From Antennarius striatus (Eukaryota; Chordata; Actinopteri; Lophiiformes; Antennariidae): a DNA stretch of 64,000 bases. Of this stretch, positions 13,101-31,765 are shown piece after piece. Position numbers and translations under genes: made by a program. The stretch is taken from the NCBI RefSeq assembly GCF_040054535.1, contig NC_090788.1, forward strand, positions 19,882,001-19,946,000, written 5' to 3'. The notes beneath the pieces were generated by a model. The model saw only the letters and a list, made by a program, of their open reading frames with translations, made no database searches and was not told where the DNA came from. The first letter of the stretch is position 1; every line of letters starts with the position of its first letter.

Positions 13101-13899
13101 CCAGATGGAGCGGGGCAACAGATTGGGGCTAGCAGGTAGAGAATGGACCCCTGCCACACAAACACATCATCCACAATACATGAATACCGAGAAAACTGAG
13201 GGCGTTAAATTATATTAATGCTGAGTCTTTGGGCTCATGTTTAATCATCTTTACTACTCAGACAGACGACCTGATCACCCCCCCCCCCCCCAGTCCCTGC
13301 AGAACACCTGAGCCCTTTTACATGGGAGGGGGGCTGGAACCATCATGTTTAAAGGCTGGTGACGTTTAGCTGGATGTAAAGTAGCGGAATTTCAACATGA
13401 ATATCAGTCTGTGAGAAGAAATGTAAATGTATCAGGGTAAATTAGCGTCGAATCAGTTATTAAAAGCAAAATACATAGTTTGCTGAGTATTTCTTGTAAA
13501 TGTCAGGTACATAAAATGACAGAAATACAAAAAACAAACAACTAGTTAGCAAGAAAAATGGGGGAAAACATTGTTATTACCTGGATGGAAAACATTCCAT
13601 TAAAACCCAAGCATCACGACCGAATAGCAGCTAAAACACCCGATAATAATTGTCAATAATATCCCCGTAATGAAGAGATTCACACCAAACTAAACAAGCG
13701 GTTTATTTCTCCATACATCAGCTCAGGCTGTAGATACAGTCCTGTATCCCTGCACCGACAAGCTAACGCTAAGCTAACAGCTAGCGTTAGCTTCATCGCT
13801 AACGGTTACACACAAACAGCAGAGATGTCTGCCAGGGAAAAAAAAATAGAGGTACCTTTTAAAATCTCTCATCAGCCGTCTCCTCGCCGGGGTCGACAT
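7166..13899 (-). CDS. ube2b: RAD6-type E2 ubiquitin-conjugating enzyme UBE2B
   Basis: Six coding exons on the minus strand: 13856-13899 (ATG at 13899), 10325-10405, 9309-9334, 8479-8568, 7711-7799 and 7166-7294 (stop 7166-7168). They total 459 nt, giving exactly 152 aa, the length of UBE2A/UBE2B. It starts [15 protein letters not shown]. The UBC fold follows with the HPN motif (MFHPN), active-site Cys88 in [15 protein letters not shown], and a C-terminus ending [18 protein letters not shown] (Ser, where UBE2A usually has Thr) and synteny with CDKN2AIPNL favour ube2b over ube2a. Family role: with RAD18 it monoubiquitinates PCNA; with RNF20/40 it acts on histone H2B. One difference is PVGTPFEDG where mammals have PEGTPFEDG. 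Exon 3 is only 26 nt. Confidence 0.96.
9400..9785 (+). mobile_element. Non-autonomous hAT-like element, copy A
   Basis: It lies in ube2b intron 2. The left end is CAGGGGTGTCAAACTCATTT and the right end GAGTTTGACACATGTG, giving short imperfect terminal inverted repeats around GTGTCAAACTCA. The interior carries the 'gggccacat...ggcccccgggcc' text familiar from small vertebrate hAT elements. It has no ORF, so it is non-autonomous. The left flank ATCTAGAT (9392-9399) fits the hAT-preferred nTCTAGAn target; the right flank CTTCAGAA matches only in part. A sister copy is at 62423-62882. Confidence 0.65.
11715..11785 (+). mobile_element. Fragment of a second hAT-type repeat
   Basis: CAGCCCAGTACCGATTGG, then GGACCAGTACCGGCCCACAG and GGGGGTTGGAGGCCACTG, resemble the end of a widespread fish hAT family with 'accggtccgcggcccggtggttggggacca' text. 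Only this end is recognised, within ube2b intron 1. Confidence 0.4.
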
Positions 13900-14025
13900 G
13901 ATTCAAAATGTTAAAAACTAAACCAGGACCGCGAAGCGAACACTGTCCGAATCCTAATCCGTGTTTCTTCCGCTTGTAGCTCCTTTTTCTCCTGACAAAA
14001 CAACTGGCTAGCTAGCGGTCAGCGG

Positions 14026-14033
14026 TGACGTCA
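14026..14033 (-). promoter_or_regulatory. CRE-like TGACGTCA upstream of ube2b
   Basis: A perfect palindromic TGACGTCA lies 127 bp upstream of the ube2b ATG, in a CpG-bearing stretch with GCTAGC repeats. It fits a CREB/ATF site in the core promoter. The same octamer sits upstream of ppp2ca. Confidence 0.5.
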
Positions 14034-17000
14034 CGAGAACGGCTCCCAGCCCCCCCCCCCCTCCGAGGCCAAAATGTTGACGATTATTTTTTATTTTATT
14101 TTTTTTATTTTAACACATCTTCTTTGTTTCATCACAGGTTAAATGTTTGAAGTAAAAGAGGCAGCAGTCCATTAAGACATTTAATATGTGGACAGAATGC
14201 AGTAAACATCCACAAGAGATCCTCTGCTAATTTAACCGGGTAGTATGTGTATTTAATTATCATATCTGTAATTTGTTCTTTTAAATAATTATTTAATGAT
14301 GATTTGATTAATAACTAAAGCAACGAGACAAAATCAGCACCAGAAAACATGTGTCATCAATTTCCCAGGAGGCCCAATTTTAGTATTTAATATTTATTTA
14401 GAATAAATTTAGTGGCCAGTATGAACCTGTTTCTGATGAACAGCAGGCTGATACGTGGATCCTGTTTCTGGTCCTGGAATCAGGATGCCATTCGGCGTTG
14501 TTCCTCTGGAACGGTGAGCATTCACCACCACTGTGAATTATCTACTGGTGTGTCCTGCCTCTAACATGCCGATAACATGTAATTTTTTTCTCGTTCTCAT
14601 TTTTGTGCCAAATTTCTGTGCTGTTTTATAGGCATGGTTTAGGTTATCATCATTTGCGATTGGTTGGATAAAGGTGCTGTTCTTTTTTAGCTATAAAAAT
14701 GTGTTTCCAAAATCAAGAGTCCTTTTAAAAATCTTACATGGTGAAAATTATCACTCACCTTTTTAAATCGCTCTATGGTACATTTGTGTAATTGTTATAT
14801 ACCAATAATAATTATCAGTCTTTCTGTCATGTTCCTCTAATGCTGTGGTTGTAAACGCCATTCCTACCATCACCTCCTATGGTAGGATGTCTTGGCAGCT
14901 TCTGTGATTTGACTCAACTTTTGAACTCAAATTATTTTCTTCCATTGGAGACAAGAAGAGCCTGAAGCAAAACATTAACCTGAACGCATTCATATATCTG
15001 TCTATCTGCTCATGATATCAGCTTTTTCTGTTGCCATAGTAACTTGAAGATTGCTCATGCAGCATTGGGCTTTAGTGAAAGTCCATCAAAACTAATACAC
15101 ATGACTCTTCTCTGCTGCATGATGATGAGATTCAGACAGGAATACAAATGTATGCCTAAATAAAGAAGCTGCTGCTGAAAAAAGTGAATAATGTTATCAA
15201 CGCAACAAAACAAAACAGTTTCGAACAGTTTACGCTAAAAAATAGCTGATGGTGACGAGTCGTGAGTTCATCTTTGTAACGCATTCGATATCAAATACCT
15301 ATACGGCACAGCTTGAATATATCTATAAAAACAGCCGAAAAACTCATCATCTGGTTGAAATACTTCTAAAAAGACCGATTGACATCAGCTGATGAGCAAT
15401 AACTTGCTAGATAAAAGTAAATGATCAGATATTCTGTTAAACTAGTATATTTAGGGGGAGGGGTGACCACAAATGCCAACAACATACGTTAAAATCCGAT
15501 CACTAATTGAAGGACTTGGAAGGGACAAATTGTCAGATGATTATTGTAAATTCTATTACCTATTCAGATTGCTCAAACGAAGTGGTTCATAAAGGAAAAC
15601 TAGCAACACATATAATTTCAAACATACAATTATTCTGTGAACCGTCCTCCTTGAGGGATTATCTTAAATTTAACACACAACAGCAGCACGAATGCATTGA
15701 TTGAAACTTAAAAATAAATGAAAACTAAAGTTTTTTTAAAAAATGTCAGTGTGATAGTTTGTCAAACCTGCTGTACGTTCACTAAACATGCCATGGTGGC
15801 AGGGTAAGAAGGTTGGTAGCAATCCGAACCCCGCAGCAATCCAAATAACAGGCAGGGTGTTAATTATCATGTGTGGGATTCCCCTCAGGACCATGAAGCC
15901 CTCATGACGTTCTGCAAAGAACATTTTCCCCTGGTTCCACTGAATACAGCATAGAATACAGGATACAACAGCATGTATGTAATTACACCGTTTTGTTAGA
16001 GAGCTCAACCTTCATGTGTTCTCAGTGTCTCATTCACTGAACCTCATATCTGACCTACACCAGCAGGCAGGGAACGTACATCATAGGAACAGGAAGAGAA
16101 AATCCAAAATATATCATTTAAAAATGAATATCTGGAACAAATTGAACTTCATAGAATGTTCTAACTCACTGTGTGGAAGAGTGGGGATATTGAGTGTTCT
16201 CATACGTCATAACAGCAGGTCTGTCTTTAAAGGAGGAAGATAAGTAAGAAATTATTCCTGAATGTCACTAGAAGCACTTCTATGAATATAAGACATATAT
16301 GTGGATATGTGATCACAGATCTCTGTGCATGTGTGTGTGCCTATGAGTGTGTGTGTGTGTGTGTGTTTTGGCACACCAGTGGGCCATGAAATTAAAAATA
16401 GCTGTAGAGAACACTAACCATGCTGGCTTCAACTTTGATGAGGACTGCAGTGCAAACACAACGTGCTCCATGTAAACACATCACTAGGAGCGATTGTGCT
16501 TCTTCCTGCCGATGCTGTCACGTCATTTCTTTCCCATGCTTGGTGGTTTTGCTTTGATTGTGTGAGAATTATCAGTTTTTCTTTTACTTTGACCTTTTTT
16601 AAAAAAATCATTTTTGTTCTCTTCTTTTAAACGCACTCGGTTTACAGTTGTGGTTTAGTAGTTATATGAAAAAAAAGTAATGTAATGAATTGTTGGATGA
16701 AATAAGCATCTCAGCATCCACACCACTAACCTCCGGCCCCCTGCATTCCAGTTTCTGATGACACAGCTAATTGTTGGGATATTTTGATGATGACTAAATA
16801 ATATTAGTCATTTAGTGAAGGAAAAATTACAATCATTCTCCATTTAACATTCAGTCCTCTCAGTCATGAGAGATTTGCTGAATCTACCATTTATTGCATG
16901 TTTTCCAAGCATGTTCTGACACTGTCCATAGCTTCTGGTTCACCAGCAGATGCAACTTTCATTGTCTTCCTTGTCTTTTAAGACCAGGATCACATGACAC

Positions 17001-19230
17001 GGATCAGTCCCACTGCAGGGCTTCAGTAAATACCACCACATCTATTTCATCATCCTAATCACTCTCTTGACAGTTGCCCTGTGCAGCCCAGATTGCAGCT
17101 ATCAATAGACAATCCACCCTGTTTGCATTTCACTGTTGTAAGAATGTAGGTCACTCCAAGACACAGGGCACGGCTACACAAATTCTTTTTTGACTCTCCT
17201 AAAAGCATGATCTTCATGTAATGCAAAACACATTTACATCGAATAATTATAGCTACACACTTGGAGGAGGTTTATTTATTTCATCACCACTAGAAAGCTC
17301 AATTTTATCAAGGAAATAGAGAAGTACTGTTTATTCAGGGAGGGCTAAATATTCTTAAGTGTAGTTCCAGTTGTCTTTAGGTGGCACTGATGTATTTTGT
17401 CATTTGTTGTGTAACTTCATGGAGAAAAAATAGGACCCATATGTGTTTGTCCTGTATCTCTGTCAGCACTGAACAAAGTTCTGACTCCAGCCAGCAAAGG
17501 CAGGAAAAGAGTTTGACTGCTGAGCTCAGGTCCTTTTAATAGAGGAGACACACAATCAGTGCAGCGCTTCCTCCCACTGACGTATTTGTATTTATGTAGT
17601 GTCTTTTTTTTTAATATGAAATAATGTTGAATGCTAAAAGTTTACAATTTTGTGACTGAAATGTTAAACGTTTCATTAACTGGGTTAGGTAAACTGTCAT
17701 GTAAACTAAAAAATAAAATAAAATAAAATAAACGATGCAGTCCTTGAGTAACATTCAGTTATTCAGACATTTATTTTCAGGTAAATGTAATTTTACCATT
17801 ACAGGTTGAAAACTTATATAGAAATATTTATGAAATACTTTAATGAGAAAGTTGATGACTAAATGATCAAAGACAGCTAAATCAGTTTTTGTAGAGTCTC
17901 ACTGGATATGTATGTTGACAATTCGGTTTGAGGCTGATTTCTGATTGGTTAGGCTGTTACTGATCAAAAATCAGTGTTTCTGCTCTAATTGGTTGTCTAG
18001 GTAGTGATAACACACATCACCTGTTTTACCTCATGTCGTGTATGTCATGCATCACAGGCTTTGGAAAATAAACTTTTACATACTGTACTGTATTGTGTTT
18101 TTAATGCAGTTGGTTTAGAGTTAAGTGAAAATGACAATAACTTTTTAATTACTAAGTGTAATTGAATAACTTGCTTGAAACTTGCTTTAACGAATATTTG
18201 TTCAAAGATGCAAACAAACAATAAATGATTGGTGAAAATGTACATGGATATTGGAAGCTTACTGGCTCCCTAGTGTAAAAAATGCCTTTGATTTAGAAAT
18301 ATCTTTGCTCCACCACTGATCCCTGGTTCCTGTGGGTCCAAACCAAGCCTTAAAAAAATTGAAACAGAAATATTGATCCACATCACAGCAGCAATAGAGA
18401 TATAAATCAAAATGCATTAAGACTAACAGCTGAGCTTTCAGATGGAGATCTCTAATGATGCACACAGGTCGTCTACAGTATTGCCGTGCATTGATGCCTG
18501 TATAAACTGAGTTAATGTAAACTATTTCAACTTTGTTCCTGCTTGGATTTGAAAAGCCGTTTTCATTGGCCAGCTTTTTGTTACTGCACTGAACCGTGTC
18601 ACCACATCTTCCTTAAAAACAGACAAGTTGACTCTTTGTGGGCTTTTCTTTGAACAGTCACACTTTTGTTGCTTGCTGTACCTGTGATTCCCTCCTTTTC
18701 TCTTCATCATAATCTCCATTTGTTGAAGTCCCTCAGGTCTTATAACCTCACTCATCAGTCTAGCATCCATTAATGATCCATTAGTCTGCACAGAACCCTG
18801 CTGACAGACTCCAGTCTGGATGTATTGGAGACTCCAGTGATGGCGCCATTACCTCCATCAGCACTAATGAGGAGCGAAGCTTTAAGACGGTGCAAGCAAA
18901 CTGTCTCATTAGAGGTGCAGGGACATGTTGTGCATGGTCTGCTGGGTAGCTAAAATATGTCTCTGAGGGGGTGAAGAGGAGGCTAGTTGAGCTTGTAGCA
19001 AATGTCGTGGTCAGAGTTTGTGATCTGTCAAGGTCAAAGGTCGGTGATTACATTTAGAGTGATTAAAAGGAGCATTTGTTGGACAGGACCTGACGTTCTG
19101 ATGAGATGTAGCAGCATGAAAGTTCACACAGCGGTTTATACTGTCTCTGTCCTTACTGGTTTATGCTAATCATCTGTATGCAGCACTAACATGTTGAGTA
19201 ATACATTATGGTGGACAACATACTGTTGCC

Positions 19231-19268
19231 AGACTAAGTGACTCCCACCAATGGGAGTCACTTAGTCT
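19231..19268. repeat. Perfect 17-bp hairpin at a LINE edge
   Basis: The arms 19231-19247 (AGACTAAGTGACTCCCA) and 19252-19268 (TGGGAGTCACTTAGTCT) are exactly complementary around a CCAA loop. The right arm runs straight into LINE reverse-transcriptase sequence. Confidence 0.9.
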
Positions 19269-20045
19269 TAGTTGTTAGACCTCAGTGCAGCGTTTGACAC
19301 TGTATATATCATAACATTTTTCTCAGGAGATTAGAAGATGAGGTGGGCATTAAAAATTTAGCATCAAACTGGTTTAGCTCATATTTGTCTCAACAATTTC
19401 CGTTTGTTCATGTAAATAATAAATCTTCAGAACAAGAAGGTCTCATTTGCGGAGTACCTGAAGGATCTGTTGTGGCCTTACATTGTTTAATCTGTATACA
19501 GTATATTACCGTAAGGAAATATTATGAGAAAAAAATTAATTTTCAGTGCTATGCAGACAGTACTTAGTTATATTCATCAATTAAAGCAAACAAATCTGAC
19601 CAATTGGTTAAATTGGAGACTTGCCTCAGGGATTTTATGTCTTGGACGCTCCAAAACTTCTTAATGCTGAGCACTGACAAAACTGAAGTTATTATTATTT
19701 GTACAAAACACCTTAGTGATTATTTTCTAATACTGTAATTCACTTAGATAACATTGCTTTAACCTCTACTAGTGATGTTAGGAACGTGGAAGTTATTTCT
19801 GATCAAGATCTGTCCTTTAACTCTCATATTAAGTCTGTGTCTCAGACAGCCTTCTTTCCTTTCCTTTCAAAATGTCTTATCCTTTAAAAATGCAGAAAAG
19901 ATTAATTCATGCCTTTGTTACTTCTAAATTAGATTACTGCAATTCCTTATTATCAAACTGTTCAAGCTCTTCAAGGACTCTACAATGATCTCAGAATGCA
20001 GCTGTCCGCATACTGACTTAAACTACAGTACTTTCAGTTCCTCAA
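19252..20045 (+). pseudogene. Decayed L2/CR1-type LINE reverse transcriptase fragment
   Basis: Reading the plus strand with frame corrections gives the order of a non-LTR reverse transcriptase. It runs LLDLSAAFDTV, then WFSSYLSQQFPFV, GVPEGSV, CYADST, LRDFMSW, STDKTEVI and finally LDYCNSLLSN. In active elements the catalytic box is YADD; here it reads YADS, so one catalytic aspartate is lost. Several stops and frame changes interrupt the reading. The 5' half (endonuclease) is absent. An old, dead L2/Maui-like copy is the best fit; a Rex1/CR1 relative is possible. Confidence 0.75.
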
Positions 20046-23000
20046 AGGAACTGAAGAGCAGTCGGAACTTCCTCTTTTGTACCACCAGATGGCGCGCAAG
20101 ACATCGGATTGGAACAGGAACCTGCTGTTGTCATGGTTTCAAAGATCCTGGAGACAAATTCTTGATGATAATTGGTGGAAAGAGAGAGGGAGCGGTTGTC
20201 ACTCCCACTGCTCCTTTTTCATTTTATATCTGTGTCTCTATATTTAGTCTGACATGGGAAAAAAAGAATCCTGCAGAGGAAAAGAAAAGTGGAGTAGAAA
20301 CAGATGAAGACAAGATTTTAGGATCATGGAAAATGGAGTGCAATAAATGTGTAATCCCTGCAATTCTGTACATATATACTGTATTTTTGTGAATTTATAT
20401 TCTATTTATCTGGCCGCAACAAGGGAAATTCCTACCAGTCGGCCAAAACATTAACGGGAAATTCTTAATAAATGTCTGTATCAGTTTTTAAATCCAATCA
20501 GAAAACTCTCTCTGTGTGTCTACATGTGGGTCTTTTGTTTTTCCTGTCATGTGAATCTACTGCTGGTAATACAAAGGCACATGACCCCACAATCCACCTC
20601 TGATGTGATTCCATGTATATTTGATATATTTGTTGGCCTATTTCCTCCTTCTCTCTGGTATCAATCAGAATCGTCACGCAGCAACTTAAGCCAACCCATT
20701 TGTCTCAATTTTTTCCTCTGCCACATCAGAGACCAACATATCTCTGAGAGATGTTTACAAAGGCCTCGGCCATTTCATCCTCGTGGCTTGGCATCAGCAT
20801 CAAACATGCTGTCTGCATCTGCTCAGCTGGAATTAAAGGGGTTTTGATACAAACCACCTTGGCACACACAGAGGGTTTAAATTTAGACTCTGAACATGAG
20901 CAGCAGATACAACAACAAGCACTGAGCCCTCTGATAAACCAGCGGTGAGAGACGCATTGTGTTTCCTGTCGTATCTCTAACAGGCTGTAAAGCCCACAGG
21001 GCTCCATCCTGCAGCACAGCTGAGAGTTGAGTAACTTTGGTTTAAGCTCCTGTATTGTGTTTCCTACCTTTGTCTCCTGCCTCCTTATGTAACGGTGGTC
21101 AACATGCCATAACTCAGTTCCCTGGAAATGAACCTTCAGGGGAAACTGGGGACAAACGTTAGGGACAAATTTAAATGATGAAAACTGACAAACTGTTTAA
21201 TGAACTTGTTAAAAATGTAAGGGTTTTTTTTGCATTTTAAATCATAGATGACACGCTTACAAAATAGATACAGGACATATAGATGAATATAAACATATAG
21301 GAAGAACTCAAATATGGAATAATATGGAACTAATGAACTGAAAAGATGCATTATGCATCTCATAATTAGATTTACATCCAAGATGCACGACAGAAACTGA
21401 CACAAGAGTAGCAGCGTCCTTTATTTGATGTAACATATCAGCTAAAAAGCATGTAAATAGACAATCTAACGAAGGCAGGGGGGTCGTATGAGAAGGGTGA
21501 GCGAACCGCCAGGGTGTGTCAGGACCCACAACAATCAAAGGGACTTGCTGAGAAATTGATCGATAGATGTTAATGTGGAAAACATTGACCCACAGTTTGT
21601 TTCTTGTGGTCTAAAACAGGTTGCAAGTTAAAGAGCTGATCCTGAGTCAAAACTGCATCTTGAGGAGGTAGAGATTAAGAAGAATGGTCTGAAACAGATT
21701 CAGGATTTTATCTGAAGGAGTCATGTGATGTAGATCAGCCTGTGTGGATGCCATATGCTGCAGCACACATGTTTAATGTATTTAACTTTTTAATAAAGAC
21801 TGGGCTGAGATGCGTCATGATAGCACACATTTCTGGAGGTGTTTGTGATTGGAAATAGAAGGAAATAGATTGAATTTCCTGCAGAGATTTAGGGAGCTCT
21901 GGTCTTCATTTTTATTTCAGAGGCCCTGAAGAATAAGAATCAGTTTCAGATATGACAATATTAAAAGTTACTGCAGCTGTCTTTTTCTCACCCCCTGCTT
22001 CATGGGTAGTAAATGGTGAAAATAGTTCTCTTATCAGCATTCAGTTCAGCAGTGTTTGCATCTTTGGTCAAGGGTTGTGTGACGGCGGTGAAACTGTGAT
22101 CCTCTCCCCTTTTTGCGTAATTCGAGCAGCGTTAATGAACCGTTTTCATCTTGTTTGTGTTTCATTGTGCTTCAAAGGAACCGAACGTGTTCACTGAGGC
22201 CTGGTTATTAAGTGAGGCGATGCTCTCATTACGTCAGCGAGAAGCTTTCAAAGGCCAATTCAGACTTTGATCGCTGCTTTTGTTTGTATTGTCTTTGTGT
22301 GGTAGGTATGTACGAACAGGAAATACACACATAAACACACAATTAGAAATTTGGTAGTGACGTGACGAGCAGCTGCTCATGTCATCGTGATCATTCAAAT
22401 GCGCAGTTTGATGATTGGATCAGATCAGGTCAGATCAACCGTCTTTCTCCCCGGGATCGAGGTTGACGGTGGGCAGAAAGGTGGCTGGCAGAATCTTACA
22501 GATTTTATTTTAACACCGAAGAATTATCATCTGAGGAAGGACATCATATGTCTCCGATGAGGAGGCCTTTCTTCATTGTAAGACCAATCTGCTGTTCAAG
22601 GATCATCATATGAAAAAGCATCCCTGACATTTAGGTTGATTTAGTTTGTACCGCTCCGACTGAAGATTTGGTCTTTGAAGTGGGTCACAAATAGTTACTG
22701 AATAATCTCTGGGCCTTAATGCCTGACAAACAGGACTGAATGTACAAATTTTTTACAAGGGAGTGTCTTGGTTCTATCACCCAGTACTTAAATATTCTTT
22801 GAACTGTTTTGGATTTGCTTTGTTTGACCTGCCAGGGTTTTTCATGACCTCTATAATTTGAATTTGAGGTGGAGGAACTCGTGTCCCTAACATCAGATCA
22901 GTGACATATTTTGTTCTCACACACCTTCATGTAGGTGAACAAATGATTAACCTTCGTTGAAAGCATTAGGTGTTCGTGGAAGTTCTACATGAACAGGGCT

Positions 23001-23093
23001 GTATGTGAATCAATGACATCATCCAGAAAATACACAAGCAGCGATGATGTATTCTCTCCGGGGTGTGTTGGTGATTCTTCTCTAGACGGTGGA

Positions 23094-23185
23094 CCAATAG
23101 AACTTCAGAGGAAGCGGATCTGGACCAATGGCAGAGGGCCGGCTCTGGTCTCCGACTGCTATTTGCGTCGGGCGGCGCTCTGTCG
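23094..23185 (+). promoter_or_regulatory. CpG-rich CCAAT-bearing patch with exon-like donor
   Basis: Two GGACCAAT boxes (CCAAT at 23094 and 23125) are followed by CpG-rich sequence and a strong donor, TGTCG|GTGAGTC, at 23185/23186. CpG density stays high to about 23250. This looks like a small promoter plus a non-coding first exon, 1.3 kb upstream of the ppp2ca ATG. It may be an alternative ppp2ca leader, a promoter remnant, or chance. Confidence 0.3.
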
Positions 23186-23526
23186 GTGAGTCAAGTGCAA
23201 CACAACGAACCGGAGAGACCGGAAACCGGGAGACCCGCCGGTGGGGAAAGAATAGGGACGCATGAACCCGTTCATCCCCACAACGTGGTCTCCAAAAGTG
23301 GGCAAAGGATTTTAATGTAATAACAGTAAATTTTGAAGTGGATCTAGGAATGGGTTTCGCTTATTGATCATTAAAATTTTAATTAAAAAAAAAGTTGTAA
23401 TATTATTATTCCCTTTCCCTGTGTTTTAATTTTCTTCAATATTGTATATTGTATAATATATATTTTCCCTGTTTCTGTCTGTTCTTATACTTACTGTGTC
23501 TGAATGCTACTGTAACATTTAAATTT

Positions 23527-23792
<266 letters not shown>

Positions 23793-23979
23793 TTACATGG
23801 GGCCTCAATAACTGTCAGCATCCTTATGGAAGGTCTTCAACAGCTTTATCATGTGTGAACTTTACAAGAACTTCACCTTAAAACGTGAAACTGTTGTAAT
23901 TTGCTTCTTTCATAAATAAACTATTTATTCTATGAAAGAAGATGTATATTTTTACAATCCTCATAAGGAAATTATCTTG

Positions 23980-24056
<77 letters not shown>
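23980..24056 (+). repeat. Compound (ATT)n(AGT)n microsatellite
   Basis: About 13 ATT units change without interruption to about 12 AGT units, just upstream of the ppp2ca promoter. Confidence 0.9.
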
Positions 24057-24172
24057 CACATTATATGAATGTATGTAATGCTATTGCATATTAACCCCTG
24101 GAATTTTTTAAAAAATCACTGTACACTTTGTATACAGTAGGTAATTCGTTTTGAAAAAAAAATTTAATTCGT

Positions 24173-24180
24173 TGACGTCA
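24173..24180 (+). promoter_or_regulatory. CRE-like TGACGTCA upstream of ppp2ca
   Basis: A perfect TGACGTCA lies 308 bp upstream of the ppp2ca ATG, at the left edge of the CpG-rich 5' region. The mammalian PP2A C-alpha promoter is known to depend on a CRE, so this is a plausible conserved element. Confidence 0.55.
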
Positions 24181-24487
24181 TTACTTGTATTTTGGAGGAC
24201 CCAACCGGATACGGAAGTCTCGAGCACACGTAGCTCCACACAACCAAACAAGTAGGGTGGATCCCCCCTCCCTCCCCCCTCCAGGTTCAAAGCAGTCAAA
24301 TCATAGCGACCTGGCAGCTCGAGCTGTTCTCACGCGCGTGTCGGTGGCGGGCCGCTAGCAGCTCGTGTGTCCGCGTCAGAGGCTCCGGAAGACGGAAGGA
24401 CTTCTGGGGAGAGTCGCCTTCAAACCGTAACCAGCGCGCCTGTCGACAAAACCAACTTTCTCGAAAACAGAAAAACAAAAACAAAAA

Positions 24488-30457
<5,970 letters not shown>

Positions 30458-30841
30458 ACTCTGACCTTTGAACCCTGTACAGTCAGGTCCAGTATTGCCA
30501 TGATGACTGACCTTAAAGCAGTGAAACAACGGAAGAGGAAAGGGAGAGTGGGAGACCGGGGGCTACACAAGAGTGTGCATTATTATCTACACAAAGACCT
30601 ATTTAAGCATTTAGTGACGACGTGTCTGGACGGACCAAACGGTGTGTGCCACAATCATTAGACTGTTGTTTTTCTGAGGACTCGCTTCACGTCAGATAAA
30701 TGGATGTTTCAATCTCCCTCCTGTGTTGCTGGATGGCGTCACCGAGGTCCAAGACAGATGTGCTCCTCTGTTTGAACCCCACACACCACGGCTTATGTTT
30801 AGGAGACGTTAACATGATCTGTTTGCACTTTTGTAAATCTA

Positions 30842-30871
30842 AATAAATGTAACATTTATCAAAAGAATAAA
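30842..30871 (+). terminator. ppp2ca: Two polyadenylation signals of ppp2ca
   Basis: AATAAA at 30842-30847 and at 30866-30871, about 390-410 bp past the stop. The signals are separated by 18 bp, and a T-rich stretch (CTTTTTTTTATT) follows as a plausible downstream element. Confidence 0.65.
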
Positions 30872-31429
30872 AGGATTTCACAATGGAGATGTTTTTCTTT
30901 TTTTTATTATTACAAAGAAAGCCCCCATCAGACATGTTTTACACGGTTTTGTCCTGTGTAACTTTGAAGGAAAGCTCTTTTGTAGTCGTCTGGCTTGGTG
31001 TTTATGATGGATGACTCCCACTGAACCACATAATCTGTATTTACCAAAATATTTGCATAATAAAGATGAAGGAGGCTCAATAATGCCACTGCCATGTCTT
31101 TCTTTTGTTGTTGCTGTGCTGAATGGAACCGACTGGATGTCAGCCGGTCCATGTACTTTTGGTTAAGGGAAATTTATCATTCCTCTATAGTTCAATCCAG
31201 CCTTATCAAAACTCACCCAGTAATGATCTGGACTGGAGTTGTAAGCCAACCATTGAAATAGTGTATCCGTACCAAAAAACATCTACTGGAAAAAGATTAA
31301 TTTGGCATTAAATGCTGAGACGTAGATAATCAGAAAAAAATAATTTTCTTCAATTTTTAGATTTTTATGTTTTATAACTTTTTGTCTACTTAATCTGTTG
31401 TGTAATGTGCTGTCCATTATTATATGTCA

Positions 31430-31500
31430 CAGGCAAAAATCAAGAGTCAAATCCCTTGTATGTGTTCTTATACTTGACAAATAAAGCTTATTTTGAATTG
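31430..31500 (+). mobile_element. LINE 3' tail fragment
   Basis: CAAGAGTCAAATCCCTTGTA, then TACTTGACAAATAAAGCTTA and TTTTGAATTG. This matches the 3' end carried by a very common teleost LINE family ('...cttggccaataaagctgattctga'). Only the tail is present. Confidence 0.55.
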
Positions 31501-31501
31501 T

Positions 31502-31720
31502 TTGCAGCAGCTCAGTCCACTAAGTTTTGGGCTGAGGACTGGAGGGTCGCCAGTTCGAGACCTGTGTCGGGCAGAAAATTTCAGTGTGTGAACTGACAGT
31601 GGGAGATGCCAGTTCACCTGCCGATGTGCCCTTGAGCAAGGCACCATCCCCTTCATAAGATACTCATTGGATTCACCAAGAAGTAGCTGCTCGCTGGTCT
31701 TCCTCCCCATCACTTGCATG
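31502..31720 (+). mobile_element. tRNA-derived SINE with V-SINE-like core
   Basis: The head GCAGCTCAGTCCACTAAG resembles a tRNA A box and CCAGTTCGAGACCTG a B box. The body has the GTGCCCTTGAGCAAGGCACC block typical of vertebrate V-SINE cores. It ends near CTACAGGCCTC, followed by a (TG)n array. Clear target-site duplications were not found. Confidence 0.65.
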
Positions 31721-31731
31721 CCTACAGGCCT

Positions 31732-31734
<3 letters not shown>

Positions 31735-31762
<28 letters not shown>
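31735..31762 (+). repeat. (GT)n microsatellite after the SINE
   Basis: About 14 GT units directly 3' of the SINE body, possibly grown from its tail. Confidence 0.85.

Positions 31763-31765
<3 letters not shown>

Noticed and set aside
20726-21540. Open frames of 80-107 codons on both strands
   Set aside because: No family resemblance, no splice signals in the right places, and overlapping frames on both strands; chance or old repeat remnants.
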